A model generated the notes under the pieces. It had not been told where the DNA came from. It did no database searches and saw only the letters and a list, made by a program, of their open reading frames with translations. Shown here piece by piece: positions 16,187-23,975 of a stretch of 25,744 nucleotides of DNA. The stretch comes from Prevotella sp. UBA1104. Lineage in GTDB: Bacteria > Bacteroidota > Bacteroidia > Bacteroidales > Bacteroidaceae. The position numbers were made by a program, and so were the translations under genes. Numbering within the stretch: the stretch's first letter is position 1; each line of letters starts with the position of its first letter. The stretch spans positions 14,135-39,878 of the forward strand of contig DCBP01000014.1 of the NCBI GenBank assembly GCA_002314055.1, written 5' to 3'.

Positions 16187-16276
16187 TTATTTGCTCTTAT
16201 GTCTGTTCTTTCTTAATCTTTTTTTACGCTTGTGAGTAGCCATCTTGTGGCCCTTCTTTTTCTTACCGCTTGGCAT
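16187..16276 (-). CDS. 29-residue Lys/Arg-rich peptide, probable ribosomal protein (bS22/mS38-like)
   Basis: The minus-strand frame ATG (16276) to TAA (16187) encodes MPSGKKKKGHKMATHKRKKR followed by LRKNRHKSK. More than half the residues are Lys, Arg or His. The pattern KK-x2-HKMATHKRKKRLRKNRHK resembles the AURKAIP1/COX24 (mS38) and actinobacterial bS22 basic peptides that sit in the small ribosomal subunit, and I recall near-identical peptides in other Bacteroidetes. It is too short for most gene callers. It lies between HU and rng with the same orientation. I am sure of the frame and composition; the ribosomal role is inference. Confidence 0.82.
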   Translation of the reverse strand: MPSGKKKKGHKMATHKRKKRLRKNRHKSK

Positions 16277-16331
16277 AATCTTTTAAATTTTAAATTGTTA
16301 AAATATAATGTTATTGAAAATTCTCTATCAC

Positions 16332-16631
16332 TTAATCCTCGTCTGTTACTTCCTCGCCCTTCATTCTGCTTACAAAACTCTTGGCTGGTTTGAAACTTGG
16401 GAAATCGTGCGCCGCAATTACTATTGTCGTATTCTTTGAAATGTTTCTTGCGGTCTTCTCGGCACGGTGTTTCACAATGAAACTGCCGAAGCCACGCAGG
16501 TATACGTTCTCCTTATTCTCCAACAGACTTTTCTTTATTGCCTCCATAAATGCCTCGACCGTAGCCGAAACATCCTTGCGGGCAACGCCTGTAGAGCCTA
16601 CAATCTCGTCTATTATATCTGCTTTTGTCAT
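16332..16631 (-). CDS. HU-family DNA-binding protein
   Basis: This 99-residue protein matches the HU/IHF fold: N-terminal helices TKADIIDEIVGSTGVARKDV, then the conserved VYLRGFGSFIVKHRAEKTAR and the beta-arm RNISKNTTIVI before FPSFKPAKSF. HU dimers bend and compact DNA. The arm tip has RNIS where E. coli HU has RNPK, a form common in Bacteroidetes. The C terminus is extended and acidic (GEEVTDED). It begins the minus-strand block HU, basic peptide, rng. Its promoter lies at 16683-16714. Confidence 0.95.
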   Translation of the reverse strand: MTKADIIDEIVGSTGVARKDVSATVEAFMEAIKKSLLENKENVYLRGFGSFIVKHRAEKTARNISKNTTIVIAAHDFPSFKPAKSFVSRMKGEEVTDED

Positions 16632-16682
16632 TTTTTTTGTTTATTATATATGTAATACATCTATCATGCTTCAAAAGGCTTG

Positions 16683-16714
16683 CAAATATACGAGTTTTTA
16701 ATGGCATACGGAAA
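16683..16714 (-). promoter_or_regulatory. Promoter of the HU gene
   Basis: Read on the minus strand, TTTC (16714-16711), 20 bases, then TATATTTG (16690-16683), a good match with one mismatch in the -33 box. Transcription should begin near 16676, about 45 bases before the HU ATG. Confidence 0.7.
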
Positions 16715-16806
16715 TATATTTCATTTTTTTTGCACTTTTAGAGAAAATACTTGCTCAGAACTGATTAATTCTCACCACTTTATGCTTTTTCTTAATATAA
16801 ATATGC

Positions 16807-16957
16807 TATCTTTGCATAAGATAAGCTTCACCTTGGGATAAAAAATGAATAAATTCATTTTATTCTCCTCTCGGTTTGCATTATCTTTGCATAAGATAAG
16901 CATCTCAGTACGAGAAATGGATTATTCATTCCTTTCTACTCTCGATTTGCTCTATCT
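16807..16957 (+). repeat. Duplicated 71-75 bp promoter/hairpin unit before the SGNH gene
   Basis: The 20-mer TATCTTTGCATAAGATAAGC occurs exactly at 16807-16826 and 16882-16901. The bases after each copy also align: a hairpin around AATGAAT/ATTCATT, then TCTCG-TTTGC. A third partial start (TATCT) is at 16953-16957. Each 20-mer holds a TAnnTTTG -7 box (TATCTTTG) and an inverted repeat TATCTT-N5-AAGATA. No clear -33 TTTG box was found at the right distance, though T-rich stretches are there. This fills most of the gap between HU and the SGNH gene; 16715-16806 shows nothing else I recognise. Confidence 0.8.
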
Positions 16958-16990
16958 ATATAGAATTATAATCTTATCTTTTTTACTGAA

Positions 16991-18157
16991 ATGAGTGACA
17001 ACGCTATTATATATAATAAGGTATACAATAAATGGGTAAGCTGTTGGGGCAATGCTACATCCATAACTGATCGACGCGAAGCTATTTATGCAAAAGACAT
17101 TACACTGAGGTATCCAATTGAGATTCCTTTTTCGGGAGATAAGCTTAAACTCAGATTTTCTAATCTTACCGGTACGGAACCCATAACAATAAACAAGGTA
17201 ATCATTGCCAGGGCTGCCGACTTTAACAACAGCATAGCGACCGTTTCTTTCAACGGAAAGAAGGAAGTAACCTTAATGCCGGGAAAAGAAACGGTAAGCG
17301 ATGAAGTTGAAATCGAAATAAAGGCATACGAAAAACTTATCGTCAGTATGTATCTAAAAGACTTCACACAGATGAATGCCGGAACACTTATTACGGGTCC
17401 GCTCTCAAAAGGACAATACAGCTATGGTGACTTCGCGGAAGAAGAGACGCTGCCGCTTGACCTGACACGCCATACCCAATGGTTTTATTTCTTAAATACC
17501 ATAGACATTCACACCGAGAGCAAGAATCATGCCCTCATTTGCTACGGCGACTCTATCACGGCTCAAAGCTGGCCTGACTGGCTGGCAATAAGAGCAAGGG
17601 AGAAAGGATCGAACAACGTTGCAGTGATACGACGTGCCGTTAGCGGAACGAGGATTCTCAGACAATACGACTGCATCACTTATCAAGCTTACGGGCTGAA
17701 GGGGGCAACACGCTTCCCGATAGAAATGAACGTTAGCGGAGCGTCGGACGTAATAATCCAACATGGTATCAACGATATCATACATCCCGTTGGCACTGAT
17801 GTTAACCCATTTCGCCCATGGAGCGACATGCCCTCGCTTGAGGATCTGAAACACGGAGTGGAAGATATTTACGTTAAGCATGCTCGGGAACTCGGACTGA
17901 AGGTTTGGAGCGGAACTCTATTGCCTATACTCGGATGGAGAACTTACAACGAGGAGAGGAACGAGCTGAGGGAGGAGTTCAACGAATGGTTACGCTCATC
18001 GGATATCTTTGACGGTTGTGTGGATTTCGACAAGGCGGTGCGTGATACCGACAACACCAAAAGTTTTGCACCGGGATTTGACTCCGGCGACCACCTACAT
18101 CCAAGCGAGACGGCATATAAAGCAATGGCTGACTGCGTACCGAAGAAACTGATTTAA
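16991..18157 (+). CDS. SGNH/GDSL-family hydrolase
   Basis: This 388-residue protein has an N-terminal beta-sandwich-like region (about residues 1-165) and a C-terminal SGNH esterase domain. The nucleophile is S188 in CYGDSIT, with the oxyanion residues G219 (SGT) and N261 in HGINDI and the catalytic D367/H370 in DHLHPSETAYKAMA. SGNH enzymes deacylate esters such as acetylated sugars or lipids; the substrate is not readable here. There is no signal peptide in the 388-residue form. It follows the duplicated promoter unit, 34 bases after its end, and is 75 bases upstream of the endonuclease gene with no terminator seen between. Confidence 0.9.
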   Translation: MSDNAIIYNKVYNKWVSCWGNATSITDRREAIYAKDITLRYPIEIPFSGDKLKLRFSNLTGTEPITINKVIIARAADFNNSIATVSFNGKKEVTLMPGKETVSDEVEIEIKAYEKLIVSMYLKDFTQMNAGTLITGPLSKGQYSYGDFAEEETLPLDLTRHTQWFYFLNTIDIHTESKNHALICYGDSITAQSWPDWLAIRAREKGSNNVAVIRRAVSGTRILRQYDCITYQAYGLKGATRFPIEMNVSGASDVIIQHGINDIIHPVGTDVNPFRPWSDMPSLEDLKHGVEDIYVKHARELGLKVWSGTLLPILGWRTYNEERNELREEFNEWLRSSDIFDGCVDFDKAVRDTDNTKSFAPGFDSGDHLHPSETAYKAMADCVPKKLI

Positions 18158-18158
18158 A

Positions 18159-18206
18159 ATTGAAATATTGAAATATTGAAATATTAGAAAATTGAAATAT
18201 TGGAAA
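18159..18206 (+). repeat. 8-bp tandem repeat, six copies
   Basis: ATTGAAAT repeats at exact 8-base period from 18159 to 18206; copies four and six vary (ATTAGAAA, ATTGGAAA). It fills most of the gap between the SGNH stop and the endonuclease ATG. A TTG at 18200 inside it is in frame with the endonuclease but is not the start. Confidence 0.85.
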
Positions 18207-18232
18207 TTGAAGACAATAAAAAAATCAACTAT

Positions 18233-19228
18233 ATGAACTCATTAAGAAGAAACATTTTTGCTGCGGCAATGATTCTTTTTGCCGTTTGCTCATGGGCTCA
18301 AGGTCCGAACAACAGTGGTACTTATTACTCGAATGCCGACGGCAAAAAGGGCAGTGCACTGAAAACTGCACTTGCAGGAATTATCAACCAACACACCACA
18401 TTAAGCTACAAATCTCTGTGGGAACACTTCAAAACTACAGATAAGAGGGCTGATGGAAAGGTCTGGGACATGTATTCGTGTACAACTAACTATGATTTTG
18501 ACAAAGACAGGGCAGGAAATTACCAAAAAGAAGGCGACGTGTTTAACCGGGAACACTCTTTCCCTAAAGACTGGTTTAACGACAGTTCGCCGATGAATAC
18601 AGACCTTATGCATATTGTCCCTACCGACGGTAAGGTGAATGGAATGCGCAGCAATTATCCTTTTGGAGAAACCGACGGCGAAAAATACAAGTCGAATAAC
18701 GGCTTTAGCAAACTCGGGAAAAATACGACAAGCGGATACAGCGGCATCGTCTTCGAACCTAACGATGAATACAAAGGCGATTTCGCACGCATTTATTTCT
18801 ATATGGTAACCTGCTATGAGAATAAAGTAAGCGGTTGGAAAAGCGACATGCTCTCTGGAGACAAATATCCGGCTTTCAGGGATTGGGCAAAGCAACTGCT
18901 GCTGAAATGGGCACAGGAAGACCCAGTTAGCCAGAAGGAAATCGACCGCAACAACGCTGTCTACAAAATTCAGAAGAACCGCAACCCCTATGTGGATTAT
19001 CCTGGACTGGAACAATATGTATGGGGCGACAAAAAGGACATCGTCTTCAGCTACAACAACTACGAAAAGCCTACAATAATAGAGCTACCGACCGAGGAGC
19101 AGCCTGCCTTCGTTGACGTTTATACAATATCGGGCACAAAAGTACGCACTAAGGTTTGCCGTCAAACTGCTACCGACGGACTGCAACACGGAATATACGT
19201 GGTGGAAGGAAAGAAAATCGTAAAGTAA
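18233..19228 (+). CDS. Secreted endonuclease I family nuclease
   Basis: This 331-residue protein starts at the ATG at 18233 (MNSLRRNIFAAAMILFAVCS), which opens a signal peptide cleaved near WAQ. The endonuclease I core has NREHSF (N105, H108) and PMNTDLMHIVPTDGKVNGMR with H127 and N136, then SNYPFG, the beta-beta-alpha-metal nuclease signature. The last about 37 residues (YTISGTKVRTKV...GIYVVEGKKIVK) look like the short C-terminal sorting-type domain of Bacteroidetes exported proteins. It probably degrades extracellular DNA. It may be co-transcribed with the SGNH gene and ends at a strong terminator. Confidence 0.92.
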   Translation: MNSLRRNIFAAAMILFAVCSWAQGPNNSGTYYSNADGKKGSALKTALAGIINQHTTLSYKSLWEHFKTTDKRADGKVWDMYSCTTNYDFDKDRAGNYQKEGDVFNREHSFPKDWFNDSSPMNTDLMHIVPTDGKVNGMRSNYPFGETDGEKYKSNNGFSKLGKNTTSGYSGIVFEPNDEYKGDFARIYFYMVTCYENKVSGWKSDMLSGDKYPAFRDWAKQLLLKWAQEDPVSQKEIDRNNAVYKIQKNRNPYVDYPGLEQYVWGDKKDIVFSYNNYEKPTIIELPTEEQPAFVDVYTISGTKVRTKVCRQTATDGLQHGIYVVEGKKIVK

Positions 19229-19273
19229 TTCATTTAATGAAGAATTGCTTTACTAACGCTCGATAAAATTAGG

Positions 19274-19320
19274 AATGCGGATTACTATTGCCAGTATAAG
19301 TCAAGGTAATCCGCATTTTT
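19274..19320 (+). terminator. Rho-independent terminator after the endonuclease gene
   Basis: AATGCGGATTAC (19274-19285) pairs perfectly with GTAATCCGCATT (19306-19317), followed by a T run to 19320. Confidence 0.93.
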
Positions 19321-19335
19321 CATTATTCATTCTTC

Positions 19336-19367
19336 ATTCCTAATTCCTAATTCCTAATTCCTAATTC
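19336..19367 (+). repeat. 7-bp tandem repeat ATTCCTA, about 4.6 copies
   Basis: A perfect ATTCCTA array runs 19336-19367, inside a longer stretch of ATTCTTCATT-like repeats (19322-19400). It ends 44 bases before the rnpB -7 box. Confidence 0.9.
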
Positions 19368-19411
19368 TTTAAATTCTTCATTCTACATTCTTCATTCTAA
19401 ATTTAAATTAT

Positions 19412-19419
19412 TACCTTTG
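19412..19419 (+). promoter_or_regulatory. -7 box of the rnpB promoter
   Basis: TACCTTTG matches the Bacteroidetes -7 consensus exactly. The -33 region is T-rich (around 19387-19392) but has no clear TTTG. The transcript start should be at about 19426, just at the RNase P RNA 5' end. Confidence 0.7.
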
Positions 19420-19426
19420 CAAAAGA

Positions 19427-19831
19427 ATACAGTGTCCCGGCTCTGCCGCTGGCGGTATTATGCCGCGAGAGGAAAGTCCGGGCAGCATAGGGCGCTCCGC
19501 TTCTGAAAGTGGAAGCTATTGGCGACAGTAGGATACGGCAGAAGAAAATAACCGCCATAATTTCAGAATCATCTACATGTTCTGATCTTACGGTAAGGGT
19601 GAGAAGGTGGTGTAAAAGACCACCAGCCGGTGGGTGATCATCGGGCTGTGCCGTCCGGAGGCTGCAAGTTCGCGTAAACCGTCGTTTGAGGATTGCCCGT
19701 CCGACCAATTCCGACGGAGGGTGGAATGCTTGAGACGTGGGGTGACCCACGTACTGGATAAATGGCAGGCGCCGCAACTGCCGAGAGGTTGTTGTGGAAC
19801 AGAACCCGGCTTATAGGGACACTGTTTTCTT
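19427..19831 (+). ncRNA. rnpB: RNase P RNA (class A)
   Basis: The catalytic RNA of ribonuclease P, which trims tRNA 5' ends. P1 is formed by ACAGTGTCCC (19429-19438) and GGGACACTGT (19816-19825), a perfect 10-bp pairing of the two ends. The conserved GAGGAAAGTCCGGGC (19469-19483) and ACAGAACCCGGCTTATAG (19799-19816) form the P4 core. Length of about 400 bases is normal. Several reading frames on both strands within it are accidental. The exact ends are inferred to a few bases from P1. Confidence 0.96.
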
Positions 19832-19845
19832 TTTTTCTCTTTTCC

Positions 19846-19872
19846 TCCGCTGCTACAGGCAACGGATTTTTT
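19846..19872 (+). terminator. Terminator after rnpB
   Basis: TCCG-C-TGC (19846-19853) pairs with GCA-A-CGGA (19859-19866) with one mismatch, loop TACAG, followed by six T bases. It lies 20 bases before the ATG of the next gene. Confidence 0.75.
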
Positions 19873-19891
19873 ATTTCTTAATACTCTGAAG

Positions 19892-21205
19892 ATGAACATA
19901 AAAAAAATTGCATACTTCCTGAAAGACGGTATCTGGAACAACGACTTCAACGACAAGCCACGTCATACAAAGCTTGCCATAGCATCTCTCAGAATGCTTA
20001 TTCTCGCAATCGAAAGATTCACGACAAAAAGAATGATTGACTCCGCAGCAGCACTGACCTACTCCACTCTGCTCGCCATCGTACCGATTCTTGCCGTTGT
20101 CTTTGCAATCGCCAGAGGATTCGGTTACAACAAATATATAGAGGAATGGTTTCGCGACATTCTATCCAGTCAGCCACAGGCTGCCGATGCTATCGTGGGA
20201 TTCGTAAACTCTTACCTTATACATACACAAAGCGGAATAATACTCGGTATCGGACTCCTTTTCATGCTTTGGACCGTAACCATGCTTATACGCAATATCG
20301 AACTTACGTTCAACAATATATGGCAAGTAAAAAAGCCAAGAAGTTTCTTCAGAACGGTAACAGACTATATGGGAATGTTCATTCTGGCTCCTATAATCAT
20401 TGTCGTAACATCCGGCGTGTCAATATTCATGGCAACTGTTGCAAACGAGACCGAAGGCTTTGAACTTCTGGCTCCTATGGTAAGAAGACTTTGGGATCTC
20501 ACACCATACGCCCTTATGTCTGCCGTTTTCATAGCCTTATATGTATTTATGCCAAATACAAAAGTAAAGATACGTTGCGCAATAATACCGGGCATAATAG
20601 CCGGTGTAGCAATGCAGGGACTGCAATTGTTCTATATCCACTCACAGATATGGGTAAGCAGCTACAATGCCATATATGGTTCTTTCGCAGCTCTCCCGCT
20701 CTTCATGCTATGGGTACAGATATCATGGAACATCTGTCTGTTCGGTGCAGAACTCTGCTATACGAGCCAAAATATGGAAGAATCGGCTTTCCGCACCGAA
20801 ACATACGAAATCAGCACCAGATACCGTATAATGATGAGTATCCTCCTCATGAGCCATATATGTAAGCAGTTTGCCAAAGGAGGGAAACCGTTTACAGCCC
20901 TGGAACTGAAACTGCGTACAAACATCCCAATTAGAGTCGTACAGGAACTGCTATACGAACTGACAAGCATACATATGGTAAGCGAAATAACAAGCGACGA
21001 AAAGGGAGAGGTAAGCGTTTTCCAACCTGCCGAAGACCTGTCGAGACTCAGCGTAGGTATGCTGATTGACAGATTCGAGACAAAGGGGAAATGGGAAATC
21101 AGTTTGAACATGACTGATTCAAACCACAAGAAATGGAATGCCGCCATCGGCAACCACACCGCTTATCTTGAACAGCAGAGAGATATTTTGCTGAAGGATA
21201 TGTAA
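19892..21205 (+). CDS. YihY/BrkB-family inner-membrane protein
   Basis: This 437-residue protein has about six transmembrane segments (near residues 52-78, 112-135, 157-182, 204-222, 229-250 and 261-288). The signature IDSAAALTYSTLLAIVPILA lies at residues 49-68. SFAALPLFMLWVQISWNICL follows at about 264-283. The soluble tail (about 300-437) looks like a winged-helix-type domain (TALELKLRTNIPIRVVQELL). The family was once misnamed RNase BN; it is an integral membrane family, and its transport substrate is uncertain. Neighbour rnpB is therefore not functional evidence. It starts just after the rnpB terminator with no recognisable promoter of its own. Confidence 0.92.
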   Translation: MNIKKIAYFLKDGIWNNDFNDKPRHTKLAIASLRMLILAIERFTTKRMIDSAAALTYSTLLAIVPILAVVFAIARGFGYNKYIEEWFRDILSSQPQAADAIVGFVNSYLIHTQSGIILGIGLLFMLWTVTMLIRNIELTFNNIWQVKKPRSFFRTVTDYMGMFILAPIIIVVTSGVSIFMATVANETEGFELLAPMVRRLWDLTPYALMSAVFIALYVFMPNTKVKIRCAIIPGIIAGVAMQGLQLFYIHSQIWVSSYNAIYGSFAALPLFMLWVQISWNICLFGAELCYTSQNMEESAFRTETYEISTRYRIMMSILLMSHICKQFAKGGKPFTALELKLRTNIPIRVVQELLYELTSIHMVSEITSDEKGEVSVFQPAEDLSRLSVGMLIDRFETKGKWEISLNMTDSNHKKWNAAIGNHTAYLEQQRDILLKDM

Positions 21206-21242
21206 ATTTCATCTATAAAAATCAATGTATCATAGAGATATA

Positions 21243-21274
21243 CTTGTACGAGACAAAAATAATTCGTACATTTG
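21243..21274 (+). promoter_or_regulatory. Promoter of the DUF1232 gene
   Basis: CTTG (21243-21246), 20 bases, then TACATTTG (21267-21274), a good consensus match. Transcription should begin near 21281. Confidence 0.75.
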
Positions 21275-21307
21275 CGCCTGAATATTCACCATAAACAATA
21301 TCATAAA

Positions 21308-21706
21308 ATGGAATTACCTGATTTTATGTCATACTCCAATAAATTCACCAATGGTGAATTTTTGGAGAAAATATCAAAGATTGCGAAACGGGCAGGAGCA
21401 AAACTTGTTTACGTTTCACTGATTTTGTATTATACCCTACAGAGCGACAAAGTTTCTATTAAGGACAAGGCAATTATAGTTGGAGCACTGGGCTATCTAA
21501 TAAGTCCACTCGACGTTATCCCCGATGCCATACCAATCATAGGACTTGGCGACGATCTCGCCGTACTATTGTATGTGCTTAACAAAATCGGAAACGTATC
21601 CGATGAAATTAAAGACAAGGCAAAGTCTAAACTCGTGAAGTGGTTTGACGAAGACGAAATGGAAGAAATTAGCGAGATTAAATTCGCCGATAATAAAGCA
21701 GAATAA
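21308..21706 (+). CDS. DUF1232 (YkvA-like) small membrane protein
   Basis: This 132-residue protein begins at MELPDFMSYSNKFTNGEFLE. I chose the ATG at 21308, because the upstream in-frame TTG at 21272 lies inside the -7 promoter box and could not be in the transcript. The DUF1232 core is KDKAIIVGALGYLISPLDVI then PDAIPIIGLGDDLAVLLYVL, with two short hydrophobic helices around a conserved SPLDVIPD turn. The function of the family is unknown. The C terminus is charged and acidic. A strong terminator follows. Confidence 0.92.
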   Translation: MELPDFMSYSNKFTNGEFLEKISKIAKRAGAKLVYVSLILYYTLQSDKVSIKDKAIIVGALGYLISPLDVIPDAIPIIGLGDDLAVLLYVLNKIGNVSDEIKDKAKSKLVKWFDEDEMEEISEIKFADNKAE

Positions 21707-21743
21707 TATTCTGCCTCATATTTTTACATTTTAAATTAGAGAG

Positions 21744-21799
21744 TCCTTTACCGAGCCTGTTTCTACAAGCGTTTTCAGGCTTACGGTAAAGGATTTTTT
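21744..21799 (+). terminator. Terminator after the DUF1232 gene
   Basis: TCCTTTACCG-AGCCTG (21744-21759) pairs with CAGGCT-T-ACGGTAAAGGA (21776-21793), a 16-bp stem with one bulge, followed by six T bases. The stem also lies just after the converging nhaC stop, though the T run on that side is weak. Confidence 0.92.
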
Positions 21800-21802
21800 A
21801 TT

Positions 21803-23239
21803 TTATTTCTTCCTGAAAATCTTATAATTCAATGCCGCAACGATTACACTCATAATCGGAGACAGAATATTGAAAACACAATAAGGCAAATAGGTAAATG
21901 TCGACACACCAAGTACCGTACTCTGTGTCATTCCACACGTATTCCACGGCACAAGAACAGAAGTCACCGTAACCGAATCCTCTGTAGTGCGACTCAGCAA
22001 GCGCCTCTCATAACCTTGTCTGTCGAAAACATCCTTAAACATATTTCCAGAAAGTAAAATACACAAATACTGGTCGGCAATAGCAATATTTAGCATCACG
22101 CCCGTGGCAGCAGCCGAACCCACAAGTGAAGTTCTCCCCTTCACCAGATGTATGAACAGACGGGTAATTCCACCAACAAAGCCAGCCGCCGCCATCGTTC
22201 CGCCAAAACACATCGCACAGATAATTAGCCATATAGTGTCCATCATACCAGCCATTCCACGTGTTGAAACAAGTTCCGACAGTATTGCGCTGTCCGTATG
22301 AACCGACGTACTCCCATAGAGACTCTTCATGGCAGCATTGAATAAAGAAGGGTCAATCTCCGAATAAACGCCACGCTGAAAGATACAACCGGCAATAACC
22401 GCCATAAGCGACGATAGAAACAACGTTATAACAGGAGGAACACGCCTGGCAATAAGCACTCCCGTCAAAACAGGAACCGACAAGAGCCAAGGCGTAAGAT
22501 TAAACCTCCCCTCTAAAGCCGACGTAAATCTCTGCACATCATCAGCATTCCCTGAATCACAAATGAATCCGGCAACAAGAAAAACAAGTACTGCAATTGT
22601 TATCGAAGGTACTGTCGTTATCAACATGTATTTTATATGAGTAAACAACGGCACTCCCACTCCACTCGAAGCAAGCGTAGTAGTTTCTGAAAGCGGAGAA
22701 ATCTTATCCCCGAAATACGCTCCCGAGATTATCGCTCCAGCAATCCATCCCTCAGAAAAACCTTGCGCCCTGCCTATCCCCATAAGGGCAATGCCTATAG
22801 TGGCAATTGTAGTCCAGGAACTTCCAGTCATCACACTGACAAATGCGCATATCACACATGTCGAAGCAAGAAAGACATCCGGATGGATAATTTTCATGCC
22901 ATAATAAATCAACGTCGGCACTACTCCACTAACCATCCATGCACCACCTAAGGCACCAATCAACAATAATATTATCAATGCACTCGACACACTCGCCACG
23001 TTCTTCGTTATTGCATTCTCAAAGCTCGACCATGGCACATGAAGATACACCATTCCGATAAGTACACAAAAAGCAGATACCGTAAGCAACGTTACCTGAC
23101 TCGCTCCTCCAAGAGAATCGCTACCAAAATTGCGTATCGTCAGAGTAAGCATAACAACAAGTACTATTATCGGGAGAATTGAAAGACGCGCCGAAGGACG
23201 CTTTTTTAATAACATATCATGTTTCGTATTCTTTTCCAT
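21803..23239 (-). CDS. nhaC: Na+/H+ antiporter, NhaC family
   Basis: This 478-residue polytopic inner-membrane protein probably exchanges Na+ for H+. About 11-12 hydrophobic segments are visible, starting at residues 20-35. Family motifs include VMTGSSWTTIATIGIALMGI (136-155) and GAYFGDKISPLSETT (173-187), which carry polar ion-path residues, and the later ADQYLCILLSGNMF. Length fits the family. It is transcribed alone, opposite to its neighbours, from a consensus promoter at 23292-23322. Exact cation or substrate (some relatives exchange organic acids) is not shown by sequence. Confidence 0.93.
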   Translation of the reverse strand: MEKNTKHDMLLKKRPSARLSILPIIVLVVMLTLTIRNFGSDSLGGASQVTLLTVSAFCVLIGMVYLHVPWSSFENAITKNVASVSSALIILLLIGALGGAWMVSGVVPTLIYYGMKIIHPDVFLASTCVICAFVSVMTGSSWTTIATIGIALMGIGRAQGFSEGWIAGAIISGAYFGDKISPLSETTTLASSGVGVPLFTHIKYMLITTVPSITIAVLVFLVAGFICDSGNADDVQRFTSALEGRFNLTPWLLSVPVLTGVLIARRVPPVITLFLSSLMAVIAGCIFQRGVYSEIDPSLFNAAMKSLYGSTSVHTDSAILSELVSTRGMAGMMDTIWLIICAMCFGGTMAAAGFVGGITRLFIHLVKGRTSLVGSAAATGVMLNIAIADQYLCILLSGNMFKDVFDRQGYERRLLSRTTEDSVTVTSVLVPWNTCGMTQSTVLGVSTFTYLPYCVFNILSPIMSVIVAALNYKIFRKK

Positions 23240-23291
23240 CTAAACTGCTGTATTTTTATACATTCCAATTCATTTTCGTTCTAACAATCTA

Positions 23292-23322
23292 CAAAGGTAC
23301 AGCATTAACGGCAAGTCTCAAA
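23292..23322 (-). promoter_or_regulatory. Promoter of nhaC
   Basis: Read on the minus strand, TTTG (23322-23319), 19 bases, then TACCTTTG (23299-23292), a perfect consensus. Transcription should begin near 23285, about 45 bases before the nhaC ATG. The rest of the gap to the HIT promoter (23323-23489) is AT-rich and shows nothing else. Confidence 0.85.
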
Positions 23323-23489
23323 AACATTTATTCCTTTTGTAGTAAAAGAACGGACACAACCATTTATTTTTTGAAACATAATGCATAAACATACATAGAT
23401 TATAAAGAAGAGAGAGAGATACACACATTAAAAAACAATATAATAAACTTTTATTTCAATAAGCCAATATATTATTGCCAAATATTTAC

Positions 23490-23497
23490 TACCTTTG
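23490..23497 (+). promoter_or_regulatory. -7 box of the HIT-trmD promoter
   Basis: TACCTTTG matches the -7 consensus exactly and lies 43 bases before the HIT ATG. No TTTG was found at the 19-21 base spacing. Confidence 0.65.
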
Positions 23498-23540
23498 CAA
23501 AAAGTAGATAAAAGCTAATAACTAAAAAACATATAACAAA

Positions 23541-23966
23541 ATGAACAGTGATCCAAAAGATTGTCTTTATTGTCAGAACAATGAGACATTGCATGACTTG
23601 ATGATTGAAGTTGCAAAACTTAGTGTTTCCCGCGTATTTATCTTTAAGGAGCAGACTTACCACGGCCGTTGCCTCGTAGCATACAAAGACCATGTTGACG
23701 ACCTCAACCTACTTAGCGATGACGAGAGAAATGCCTTCATGGCTGACGTTGCCAAGGTAACACGTGCCATGCAGAAGGTTTTCAACCCAGACAAAATCAA
23801 CTATGGTGCTTATTCTGATACATTGTCTCACCTTCATTTCCATCTTATCCCTAAATATAAAGGTGGACCAGACTTCGGTGGCGTATTCCAGATGAACCCG
23901 AAAAAAGTTTATCTGACGGATGCCGAATATGCAGAAATGGCAGAGGCTCTGAAAAAGGAACTATAA
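23541..23966 (+). CDS. HIT-family nucleotide hydrolase/transferase
   Basis: This 141-residue protein carries the histidine triad HLHFHLIPKY at residues 97-106, with H97, H99 and the nucleophile H101. A CxxC at C8/C11 near the N terminus (DCLYCQNNETL) is common in the family and may bind zinc. HIT proteins hydrolyse or transfer nucleoside phosphates such as adenosine phosphoramidate or dinucleotides; the exact substrate is unknown. The frequent GTT, GCT and CTT codons suggest good expression. It starts 9 bases upstream of trmD and probably shares its transcript. Confidence 0.92.
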   Translation: MNSDPKDCLYCQNNETLHDLMIEVAKLSVSRVFIFKEQTYHGRCLVAYKDHVDDLNLLSDDERNAFMADVAKVTRAMQKVFNPDKINYGAYSDTLSHLHFHLIPKYKGGPDFGGVFQMNPKKVYLTDAEYAEMAEALKKEL

Positions 23967-23975
23967 TCGCAGCCA

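Noticed and set aside
19403..19956. Several frames of 60-124 codons on both strands
   Set aside because: They lie in or across RNase P RNA and owe their openness to its GC-rich structure.
19892..21205. Ribonuclease BN annotation for the YihY protein
   Set aside because: The protein is an integral membrane protein without a nuclease motif; the RNase BN label for this family is known to be an error.
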